From UBA6055 sp965203755 (GTDB lineage Bacteria; Chloroflexota; Anaerolineae; Aggregatilineales; Phototrophicaceae), in contig OZ241910.1 of NCBI GenBank assembly GCA_965203755.1, forward strand, positions 1,736,001 to 1,800,000: 64,000 bases of DNA. The letters are read 5' to 3'. The notes under the pieces were generated by a model. That model was given only the letters and a program-made list of their open reading frames with translations. It made no database searches and was not told the origin of the DNA. The position numbers and the translations under genes are program-made. Shown here in pieces: positions 42,304-49,825 of the stretch. Every line of letters begins with the position of its first letter. Positions within the stretch are counted from its first letter, which is position 1.

Positions 42304-43725
42304 ATGCCCCAAGAACGACCGAATATCCTGTTTATCATGTCCGACGACCATGCTTCTCATGCCATAGGCTGTTACGGCAGCCGCATCAATGCCACGCCCA
42401 ACCTCGACCGCATCGCCGAAGGCGGTATGCGCTTTGACAGCTGCTTTTGCACCAACGCCATCTGCACGCCCAGCCGCGCCGCCATTCTGACCGGCACCTA
42501 TAACCATATCAATCAGGTGACGACCTTGAGTACGCCGATGGACAATCGGCTGCCTACCTTTGTCAAAGACCTGCAAGCCAGCGGCTATCAAACCGGCATG
42601 TTTGGCAAGTGGCATTTGGGGACGGGGCCGGCTCATCAGCCGACCGGTTTCGATGATTGGGCGGCGCTGCCTGGCCAGGGGCTTTATCATAATCCGACCT
42701 TGATCTTCAAAGAGGGGGATGGCGGCGAGCGGCGGACTGTCCAAGGCTATGTGACTGATATTATCACTGATTTAAGTTTGGATTGGCTGCGGCAGCGGGA
42801 AAGCGACCGTCCGTTTCTTTTGATGTGTCATCACAAGGCGCCGCATCGCCATTGGGAGCCGGATGAGAAACATGCCCATCTCTATCTGAATGAGGATATT
42901 CCCGAACCTGAAACCCTTTATGATGATTATGCCAACCGCGCTTCGGCCGCCGCAGCCGCCGAGATGCGGATGGGAGTCCACATGATGCCTTTGGATACCA
43001 AGACCGAAATCCCGCGCGATCTGCCCGAAAAGGAACTGCGTAAATGGGCTTATCAACGTTATATCAAAGATTATCTGCGGGTGGTCGCCAGCATTGACGA
43101 CAACGTCGGCCGCCTGCTCGATTATCTGGATGATGAAGGGCTGACTGAAAACACGGTGGTGGTCTATACTTCGGATCAGGGATTTTTTCTGGGCGATCAT
43201 GGCTGGTACGACAAGCGGTTTATGTATGAAGAATCGCTGAAGATGCCCTATATCATGCGCTGGCCCGGCGTCATTGAAGCCGGCGGCGTCAGCGATGATA
43301 TGATTTTGAATGTGGATTTTGCCCCTGCCTTCCTAGAGATGGCTGGCTTGGACATCCCCAAACACTATCAGGGGCGGAGTTTTGCGCCGCTGCTGATGGG
43401 GGAAACCCCGTCTGACTGGCGGACTTCCATGTACTACCGCTATTGGATGCACAAGACGCACCATAATGTCTACGCGCATTATGGCATCCGCACCCGCCGT
43501 CACAAGCTGATCTATTATTATGCCGACGCGCTGGGGCAGGCTGGCGCGGTTGACGAAAGCTATGAGCCCGAATGGGAACTGTTTGACCTCGAAAACGACC
43601 CCTATGAATTAAACAACGCCGCCGATGATCCCGATTATGCCGAGACCCTGGTCGAACTCAAAGCCGAATTGCATCGCCTGCAAGCGGAACTCCAAGATGA
43701 ACGTTATCATCTGGATGTGGATTAG
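42304..43725 (+). CDS. Sulfatase (type I, Cys-type)
   Basis: A 473-aa alkaline-phosphatase-superfamily sulfatase. RPNILFIMSDDH begins the metal site. CTPSRAAILTG holds the Cys54 that is converted to formylglycine, GKWHLG and HHKAPHRHWEP follow, and SDQGFFLGDHGWYDKR gives the second metal cluster. I chose the ATG at 42304, seven bases after AAGG, over the GTG one codon upstream. There is no signal peptide, so cytoplasmic action or import of the substrate is implied. Beside a fucose-type dehydrogenase and lactonase, a sulfated fucose- or rhamnose-rich polysaccharide (such as fucoidan or ulvan) is a reasonable guess. No formylglycine-generating enzyme is in the window. Confidence 0.93.
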   Translation: MPQERPNILFIMSDDHASHAIGCYGSRINATPNLDRIAEGGMRFDSCFCTNAICTPSRAAILTGTYNHINQVTTLSTPMDNRLPTFVKDLQASGYQTGMFGKWHLGTGPAHQPTGFDDWAALPGQGLYHNPTLIFKEGDGGERRTVQGYVTDIITDLSLDWLRQRESDRPFLLMCHHKAPHRHWEPDEKHAHLYLNEDIPEPETLYDDYANRASAAAAAEMRMGVHMMPLDTKTEIPRDLPEKELRKWAYQRYIKDYLRVVASIDDNVGRLLDYLDDEGLTENTVVVYTSDQGFFLGDHGWYDKRFMYEESLKMPYIMRWPGVIEAGGVSDDMILNVDFAPAFLEMAGLDIPKHYQGRSFAPLLMGETPSDWRTSMYYRYWMHKTHHNVYAHYGIRTRRHKLIYYYADALGQAGAVDESYEPEWELFDLENDPYELNNAADDPDYAETLVELKAELHRLQAELQDERYHLDVD

Positions 43726-43802
43726 TCTGGCGGTTGCAATGACGAGAGGCCGCGTGAACCATCGACTGGATCATCATTTTACCAGAAAAAGCGCGCATAG
43801 TG

Positions 43803-44897
43803 TTATCGGAACGGAGGAATATCAACTGTCCATTTTAGCTTCTCAAGCGATACGGAATAAAGGAGAGTATCGATATAGGTTGTTCCTAATAGTATTTCTT
43901 CTGCAATGAGCGTGACATTATCATAGGACAAAATAAGCTGTTTGGCTTTTCGCACGATGCCAGGATAACAGGCTAGGTGCAAATCATAATCATAGATATG
44001 TTCCGGCTTGGAAAAATCTTTTGAACTGTTTAAGAGGGAATAACAAATCAAATAACGGTTTCCCAGATTGTCGGATAAGTTTCCAGCGCCGCTCCATTCA
44101 ATATGACCGCGTTGCATAGAAACGCGTCTCTTTTCAAGCGTCTTCAAATGGCTGCCGGTGATTGTGAAGGTCAGGCGAATCGAAAAGACATCGTGAATAT
44201 AAGTGATCTTCTCCAAGACGAACGCGATGCCCTTCAAGCGGCAAACAGCTTTTGGTGAAAAGGATTCATAGCGAGACGCATTAGGACTAGATGAAAAAAC
44301 GCTGATGCGTCTTGGTATGATCTGTTTGATGAGGTATTGCAAGGTGGACATCGCCGCATATTGGAGATGGTTTTCTCGAAGCCAGACCAGCGGATTAACA
44401 TCGTCGGGCAGCGACAGCAGTTTGTTTCGCAAATCCCATCCATAATCATTGAAGCGATCATTGGATGCCGCGACCATTTCCCGGCGGCGCAAACGGGAAA
44501 ATACCCGTAACAATCGCTCACCCTCAATAGTCAGCGGATGGGTGTAAACGAGTGGTCTTAGCAGTGACAGGTCGTGTTTGTTGAATGTGTAGCCAATGTT
44601 TAATGTGGATTGCTGATTTGCATTGCCGATCATGCTCATCTTCTTGGTGTCGATATGGCGCTGCTTGCTGATGAGACTGGCTCGCAGAATGTCCAAGTGT
44701 TTCCACAGCAGCAGTCTCACACAAAGTTCACTGTGAGCATTCATCAGCCATTGGATGGGGTTCAAATCCGGATCGATAGCCAGCAGTTCGTTCAGTAATT
44801 GTTCATCCGCTTCCTGGTCTGTGGTCAGTGGGGTATTTGGCGGAAGATGACGAAGCGTCTGCGCCTGTGCTTGTACTGTCCGATAATCCATGTTCAT
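43803..44897 (-). CDS. Orphan 364-aa protein, AT-richer and probably acquired
   Basis: The minus frame is open back through tRNA-Arg, so I start at the ATG at 44897 (a second is at 44891); no clear ribosome site. It has many Ile, Lys, Asn and Tyr codons and visibly more A/T than neighbours. There are no signal peptide, membrane segments or known motif. Two related blocks, DLNPIQWLMNAHSELC (about 38-53) and DVNPLVWLRENHLQYA (about 170-185), each followed by a leucine-rich helix, indicate an internal repeat of about 40 aa. The second half is beta-rich. It lies at the 3' side of tRNA-Arg on the same strand. Confidence 0.68.
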   Translation of the reverse strand: MNMDYRTVQAQAQTLRHLPPNTPLTTDQEADEQLLNELLAIDPDLNPIQWLMNAHSELCVRLLLWKHLDILRASLISKQRHIDTKKMSMIGNANQQSTLNIGYTFNKHDLSLLRPLVYTHPLTIEGERLLRVFSRLRRREMVAASNDRFNDYGWDLRNKLLSLPDDVNPLVWLRENHLQYAAMSTLQYLIKQIIPRRISVFSSSPNASRYESFSPKAVCRLKGIAFVLEKITYIHDVFSIRLTFTITGSHLKTLEKRRVSMQRGHIEWSGAGNLSDNLGNRYLICYSLLNSSKDFSKPEHIYDYDLHLACYPGIVRKAKQLILSYDNVTLIAEEILLGTTYIDTLLYSVSLEKLKWTVDIPPFR

Positions 44898-45020
44898 GGA
44901 GATACACCGTATGGTTAACAATAAAGCAGAATACCACAGAGCGCCGCCATAAACAGCCCTGACAGGAAAAACAAAGACCAGCCGGTTCGCTGGTCTAAGT
45001 CCGCGCGGTGTTCTGCGATA

Positions 45021-45093
45021 CGTGCCTGGAGAGATTCGAACTCCCGACACCTGGTTCCGTAGACCAGTGCTCTATCCACTGAGCTACAGGCAC
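45021..45093 (-). tRNA. tRNA-Arg (anticodon ACG)
   Basis: On the minus strand GTGCCTG...CAGGCAC forms the acceptor, with discriminator G. The D-arm is GCTCAGTGGATAGAGC and the anticodon stem CTGGT/ACCAG encloses CTACGGA, giving ACG (read as ICG). The T-arm is GGGAG-TTCGAAT-CTCTC-like with one wobble. CCA is not encoded. Confidence 0.92.
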
Positions 45094-45236
45094 TTTAAGC
45101 AGATCGCAGGATAAACGCCGCCCTCTCAAAAGTCAAGAGGAGATTTACAATATACCATCTTCGCCTTCTTTGCAACCGTTTTGTCTATGGTAAAATATCG
45201 GGACGTTAATTGATCAAGCAGTAGAAAGGACAGACG

Positions 45237-47216
45237 ATGAGCGAACAATTCACATTCCAGGCCGAGACCCAGCAGCTTCTTAACATTTTGATTCATTCCC
45301 TGTATACGGAAAAAGAGATTTTCCTGCGCGAATTGATTTCCAATGCCTCGGATGCGCTGCATCGCCTGCAATTCGAGATGCTGACCAATGACCGCATCCA
45401 AGACCCGCAGGCTGACCTTGAGATTCATATTCGGCTGGATGAAGCCAGCAGCGCCCTGACCATCAGCGATACCGGCATCGGCATGAGCCGGGATGAAATC
45501 ACCGCCGGGCTTGGCACGATTGCCAAATCCGGCGCCAAAGCCTTTATCGAAGCGATGCAGGCGCAGCCGGCGCATGGCTCGGCCGCCGATATCATCGGGC
45601 AGTTTGGGGTCGGCTTTTATTCGGCTTTTATGGTTGCCAAACGGGTTGATGTGATTTCGCGCTCTTATCGCCCGGAGGAAGAAGCCGTCAAATGGTCGGC
45701 GTCCGGCGGCGCCAGCTATACCTTGGCAAGCGCCGAAAAAGACGTCCGCGGCACCGAAATTGTCATCCATCTCAAAGACGATGAAAAAGACTTCACCCGC
45801 AGCTATGTGATTAAGGACATCATCCGCCGCCACTCGGATTATGTCGCCTTTCCGATTTATGTCGATGAGGATGAAGAGCCGACCAACAAGCAGCAGGCGG
45901 TCTGGCGGCGCAGCCCGACCGAAATCGAGCAGGCTGACTATGACAGTTTCTACAAGATGCTGACGATGGATTTCAACGGCGCCAGTCATCACATTCATAT
46001 CCGCGCCGATGTGCCGATGCAGTTTTATGCGCTGCTCTTTATCCCCGCCAGCGCCCAAAACAATATGTTCAGCCCGCGCAAGGAGCCGGGGCTGAAATTA
46101 TATGCCCGCAAAGTCCTCATCGAGGAATACAACCGCAGCCTGCTGCCGGAATATCTGGGTTTTGTGCAGGGCGTCGTCGATAGCGAAGACCTGCCCTTGA
46201 GCGTCAGCCGCGAAAGCGTTCAGGCGACGCGCGTGATGACGTCGCTGAAGAAGACCCTCACGCGCCGGGTTCTTTCCGAACTCAAGCGAATGGCGAAGCA
46301 GGACCGCCGCGCCTACCTCAAAATTTACCAGGAATTTGGCAGCTACCTCAAGCAGGGTTTGGTCATCCAGACCGATGACCGCAGCGATCTTGAACCGCTT
46401 TTGTTCTTTCAGACCACCCATGACGACGATCCACAGCGTTATCATTCGCTGGATGAGTATGCGGAACGGATGCCGGACAGTCAGGACGATATCTATTATG
46501 TGGTCGCCGATGATTACCGCAGCGGCGCGCGCAGTCCGCACCTGGATGCCTTCCGGCAACGCGGAATTGAAGTGCTGTATTTTACCCATCCGGTCGATGC
46601 CATGCTGCCGATGGGCATGACTGACTTCAAGGGACACAAGCTGGTCAGCGTCGATTCAGCTGAACTCGACCTGGAGGATGCGGGCGCGGCGAGCGCGGCT
46701 GAAGCGCTGGCGGCGGGCGCCTTTGCCGCGCTCCAAAATCGCATCAAGGAAACCCTCGGCAGTCGGGTAAGCGATGTGCGCGCAAGCAAAACTCTGGTGG
46801 CAAGCCCGGCGCGCCTGGTTAGCGAAGACGACAGCGCCAACCGCTATATGTTTCGCCTCAATCGCCTGCTGGATAAAAATTATGAACTGCCGGTCAAGGC
46901 GCTGGAACTCAATCCGCGCCACCCGCTCATGCACAATCTGAGTCATTTGATTGCCGATGATGGCGATGATGGCTTGATTGATGCGGTGGTCGAGCAGGTC
47001 TTTGAAACCGCGCTCTTGCAGGATGGCATTCATCCCGACCCCTCAAGCATGGCTGACCGCCTGACTCTGCTGATGCAGGCGGCGACCGGCTCTTCAGGCG
47101 CCGACCTGAAGTTTGAGGATGCTAGAACGGTCATTGCTGAACCCGCGGCGGCGGCCGGATTGGATGATATGGATCATATCGAAGATGCCGATTTTATCGC
47201 GTTGGAAGACGAATAA
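45237..47216 (+). CDS. htpG: Hsp90-family chaperone HtpG
   Basis: A 659-aa protein with AAAGGA six bases before the ATG. FQAETQQLLNILIHSLYTEKEIFLRELISNASDA opens the GHKL ATPase domain; SDTGIGMS, GTIAKSGAKAF and GQFGVGFYSAFMVA are the nucleotide-binding motifs. The middle domain has LPLSVSRESVQ with the conserved Arg that contacts the gamma-phosphate. The C-terminal dimerisation part is present. HtpG folds client proteins under stress. A TTTGCA/TAAAAT pair at 45169-45196 is a possible promoter. The DUF1801 gene follows 39 bases on. Confidence 0.97.
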   Translation: MSEQFTFQAETQQLLNILIHSLYTEKEIFLRELISNASDALHRLQFEMLTNDRIQDPQADLEIHIRLDEASSALTISDTGIGMSRDEITAGLGTIAKSGAKAFIEAMQAQPAHGSAADIIGQFGVGFYSAFMVAKRVDVISRSYRPEEEAVKWSASGGASYTLASAEKDVRGTEIVIHLKDDEKDFTRSYVIKDIIRRHSDYVAFPIYVDEDEEPTNKQQAVWRRSPTEIEQADYDSFYKMLTMDFNGASHHIHIRADVPMQFYALLFIPASAQNNMFSPRKEPGLKLYARKVLIEEYNRSLLPEYLGFVQGVVDSEDLPLSVSRESVQATRVMTSLKKTLTRRVLSELKRMAKQDRRAYLKIYQEFGSYLKQGLVIQTDDRSDLEPLLFFQTTHDDDPQRYHSLDEYAERMPDSQDDIYYVVADDYRSGARSPHLDAFRQRGIEVLYFTHPVDAMLPMGMTDFKGHKLVSVDSAELDLEDAGAASAAEALAAGAFAALQNRIKETLGSRVSDVRASKTLVASPARLVSEDDSANRYMFRLNRLLDKNYELPVKALELNPRHPLMHNLSHLIADDGDDGLIDAVVEQVFETALLQDGIHPDPSSMADRLTLLMQAATGSSGADLKFEDARTVIAEPAAAAGLDDMDHIEDADFIALEDE

Positions 47217-47255
47217 TCGCAGCGCTTTTCCCATGATGACGCAAAGGAGTGAGGC

Positions 47256-47684
47256 ATGTCTGACTTGAAGACGCAGCGCAATGATGGCGATGCACGCGGT
47301 TATCTTGAGGCTGTGGCGAACCAGCGGCGGCGGGAAGATTCGCTGGTCATGCTGGAGCTTATGAGTGAAATCACCGGCGAGCCGCCCGCAATGTGGGGCA
47401 GCGGCATCGTCGGCTTTGGCAGCTATCGTTATCGATACGCGAGCGGGCGCGAGGGCGATTGGTTTCTCACCGGGTTTGCGCCGCGTAAACAGGCGCTCAC
47501 GCTCTACATCATGCCCGGCTTTGACCGATATGCGGCCTTGCTGGCGAAACTGGGCAAGTGCAAAACCGGCAAATCCTGTTTGTATGTCAATAAGCTGGAT
47601 GATGTGAATATGGAGGCGCTGAAAGAATTGATTGCCGCATCAGTCGAAACGATGCGCCGCGCTTCGCCGGACGCTGGTGAATAG
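47256..47684 (+). CDS. DUF1801-family protein
   Basis: A 142-aa protein with AAGGAG before the ATG. MWGSGIVGFGSYRYRYASGREGDWF and TLYIMPGFDRY with a late KSCLYVNKLDD match the DUF1801/YdhG-like family, a small iron-chaperone-like fold. Function is not established. It follows htpG on the same strand and may share its transcript. Confidence 0.88.
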   Translation: MSDLKTQRNDGDARGYLEAVANQRRREDSLVMLELMSEITGEPPAMWGSGIVGFGSYRYRYASGREGDWFLTGFAPRKQALTLYIMPGFDRYAALLAKLGKCKTGKSCLYVNKLDDVNMEALKELIAASVETMRRASPDAGE

Positions 47685-47824
47685 CGGCGGCTATGGCTTC
47701 TTGCTTGGGGGTTTGCAACCGATTGCCTTGATATTCCGTATTCACTGACAAAAGCAGCCGAAAGAAGGATAATCTGGTGTACAATAAGGCTGTGTACAAA
47801 ACGCAAACCCATGGATCGGCTACG

Positions 47825-48358
47825 ATGGATGGTTTCAAGATACTCGGTCAAATCGGCAAAGGCATTGTCAAGACCATTGAAGTGGTAGGCAAGGGCATTG
47901 GTTTGACGGGCAAAGCGATTAGTGATGGTTCAGTTGCAGTGAGGACAGCCATGCCAGTGACAGAAGTGACCTCGGTGTTTAACACCACCGACGAGGCAAT
48001 CAAATTTATCAATCAGGAATCGCCGCGCGATGGCAAAGAAGTTTTGCCGCAGAGCGCGGTCTCTCTCAAAACAGACAACACTTCCGGCGCCTGGGTGCCC
48101 TGGTTTCATCCGCCGCGCTTCGCGCCCTTTAATAAAAAGCGGATGGAGATTGTGGTTGATGGCATCGCTGTGATTTATCTTTGGCAGCGCGATGACCACA
48201 TCTTTTGGTGCAACCGTCTCGACAGCCAGGGGAATCCAGCCAAAGCCTATCAAGTCCCTGGCATTTCCCATGTCGGCGGCAAGCGGATGCTGGTTGTACG
48301 CAATGACCCCGAAAACGGGTACAGCGTCTTCTTGAGCGAAAATGTTGAAAACAAATAA
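47825..48358 (+). CDS. Hypothetical 177-aa protein
   Basis: The frame is open from a GTG at 47777, but the ATG at 47825 fits better with a glycine-rich amphipathic start (GFKILGQIGKGIVKTIEVVGKGIGLTGKA). A soluble beta-rich body with several aromatic positions (WVPWFHPP, VIYLWQRDDHIFWCNR) follows. No family is recognised. The upstream DNA has GTGTACA twice (47777-47783 and again about 16 bases later); codon use is ordinary. Confidence 0.7.
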   Translation: MDGFKILGQIGKGIVKTIEVVGKGIGLTGKAISDGSVAVRTAMPVTEVTSVFNTTDEAIKFINQESPRDGKEVLPQSAVSLKTDNTSGAWVPWFHPPRFAPFNKKRMEIVVDGIAVIYLWQRDDHIFWCNRLDSQGNPAKAYQVPGISHVGGKRMLVVRNDPENGYSVFLSENVENK

Positions 48359-48435
48359 GCCCGCATGACCAACCATCGAAAACATGATGCCGATGTTTCG
48401 ACCTCAAGCCTTGAGCGCGGTTTGGGGGATGTGCG

Positions 48436-48915
48436 ATGGACAGGCTGATGCTGGCGCGGCAGGTCGGGGCGGCGCTAAGCCAAAACGGATGGCGGGTTAG
48501 CGCCGCCGAATCGTGCACCGGCGGGCTTGTCCTAAGCACGTTGACGGATATCGCCGGCAGTTCCGCTTATGTTGAAGGCGGCTTGGTGACCTATTCCAAC
48601 GAAGCCAAGCGGCGGCTGCTCCATGTGCCAGCGGCGACCCTCGCGCAGCATGGCGCTGTCAGTGAAGCCACCGCCGCTGCGATGGCAGACGGGGTACGGA
48701 AGCTGTTTGATACGGATTATGCCCTAAGCGTCACCGGCGTCGCCGGCCCAGGCGGCGGCACGGATGAAAAGCCGGTTGGATTGACGTACATCGGCTTGGC
48801 TGGTCGGGATCATCTGGCGGCGGTTCAGCGGCATGAATGGCAGGGCAGCCGCATCGAAAACAAAATCGCCAGCGTCCAGGCGGCTTTGCTCCTCCTGTTA
48901 AGCGTCCTCAAATGA
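48436..48915 (+). CDS. pncC: Nicotinamide-nucleotide amidohydrolase PncC (CinA C-terminal domain)
   Basis: A 159-aa stand-alone CinA-C domain. SAAESCTGGL carries the catalytic Ser, VTYSNEAK and HGAVSEATA follow, and SVTGVAGPGGGTDEKPVG is the family signature. The enzyme deamidates nicotinamide mononucleotide to nicotinate mononucleotide in the pyridine-nucleotide salvage cycle. Length is standard. The C-terminus overlaps the end of the Uma2 remnant on the other strand by 18 bases. Confidence 0.94.
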   Translation: MDRLMLARQVGAALSQNGWRVSAAESCTGGLVLSTLTDIAGSSAYVEGGLVTYSNEAKRRLLHVPAATLAQHGAVSEATAAAMADGVRKLFDTDYALSVTGVAGPGGGTDEKPVGLTYIGLAGRDHLAAVQRHEWQGSRIENKIASVQAALLLLLSVLK

Positions 48916-49174
48916 TATCCCCCGGTACACTTGCGCCAGCGACAGGGCGCAAGCCAGTATCTCAAGGGGCGCCGCGGCATCCAAATCGGAAAATTGCCGC
49001 AAGAGCCAGCCGATTGAAGCGCGGGTGTAAAGCTCGGCGAAAATGCGGCGCTGGTCAATGATGAGATAGCCCTGTATGCTTGGCACAGCATGATAATAAC
49101 CGCGCTTGGCCGCAGACTGCGCTCAAGTCGGGGTAGACATAGCGGGATTCGCTACCATGTCTGTCCTCACATCG
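48898..49174 (-). pseudogene. Decayed Uma2-family endonuclease (frameshifted, catalytic core deleted)
   Basis: Reading the minus strand, 49174 to about 49105 gives RHGSESRYVYPDLSAVCGQ, the N-terminal PD region of Uma2 (PD-(D/E)XK fold). After a frame change comes AVPSIQGYLIIDQRRIFAELY and a C-terminal LEILACALSLAQVYRGI, which match the end of Uma2. The segment between these blocks, normally about 25-30 aa with the EV-S catalytic part, is missing, and no start codon suits the remainder. Uma2 proteins occur in many copies in Chloroflexota and Cyanobacteria genomes. Confidence 0.78.
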
Positions 49175-49255
49175 CTAGATGATGCGATTATACCAAAAAC
49201 TTGACAGCATGAGGTATAATGGAGTGGGATCGAAAAAATCGGACCGACCAATTTG

Positions 49256-49285
49256 TAGACAAATTGCAGCTGTTTGGGTTATAAT
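49256..49285 (+). promoter_or_regulatory. Promoter of the small TPR-like membrane protein gene
   Basis: TAGACA at 49256-49261, an 18-base spacer and TATAAT at 49280-49285, preceded by a GTT-rich stretch. The gene starts 28 bases downstream, after AGGAGG and GAGGA. Confidence 0.55.
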
Positions 49286-49312
49286 GCTGGCAGGAGGTTT
49301 TGAGGATAAGCA

Positions 49313-49735
49313 ATGTACGACCAATATCCTGAATATGATGTGCCGCAGCAAAACCTTGTCCAGATGTTCTTCGCCCAGCGCTGGAGTGCGATTGTCATTG
49401 AAATTGCGCTGGCGATTGTTATTTCGGTGGCTGCCGGGCGCGCGTTTGACTTTTTTGGGCCGCTAGATGCGCCCGCAGAAAACCCGCCGCCGGAACAGGC
49501 TGCTGCCGATATCTCGCCGGATGTCATCCAAGCCGACGGCCTGAAGCGCATCCGCCGGGGGCAGTATGCCGATAAGTATTTTGATATCGCCATGATCTAC
49601 GGTATACTTGGTTATCCGGCCGCGGCGAAAGCGAATTATGAGAAATATCTTGAACTTGCTGGCGAAAATGCGAATCCTGTGGTACAGTCACAGTGGAGTG
49701 TGTTTTGGGCGGCGAATAGAAGGATTGGGCAATGA
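49313..49735 (+). CDS. Small membrane-anchored protein, paralogue of the next gene's N-terminus
   Basis: A 140-aa protein with GAGGA six bases before the ATG. YPEYDVPQQNLVQMFFAQRWSA is followed by a membrane helix (about 25-42), a Pro/Ala linker and a short TPR-like pair of helices (YADKYFDIAMIYGILGYPAAAKANYEKYLEL). The opening motif and helix are shared with the protein at 49826 (YPEYDIPKQSIKDRIFSQRPSA). I know no family name. The motif probably anchors both proteins in the same membrane assembly. Confidence 0.82.
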   Translation: MYDQYPEYDVPQQNLVQMFFAQRWSAIVIEIALAIVISVAAGRAFDFFGPLDAPAENPPPEQAAADISPDVIQADGLKRIRRGQYADKYFDIAMIYGILGYPAAAKANYEKYLELAGENANPVVQSQWSVFWAANRRIGQ

Positions 49736-49825
49736 ACTGGCAGCGCTGCGTTGTCAGATGTGCTATACTTAGTTCGAGCGGTTCCATACTGTGTTTTGTT
49801 GTAAGCTGATAGTGCGAGGTGCGTT

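Noticed and set aside
43725..43803. Possible attachment-site copy of the tRNA-Arg 3' end
   Set aside because: I compared the tRNA end with this stretch and found no matching direct repeat.
43803..45050. 415-aa form of the orphan protein
   Set aside because: The extra N-terminus would translate part of tRNA-Arg, so the start was moved to 44897.
48825..49091. 88-codon minus-strand frame over the Uma2 remnant
   Set aside because: It is in a different frame from the Uma2-like sequence and has no homology of its own.
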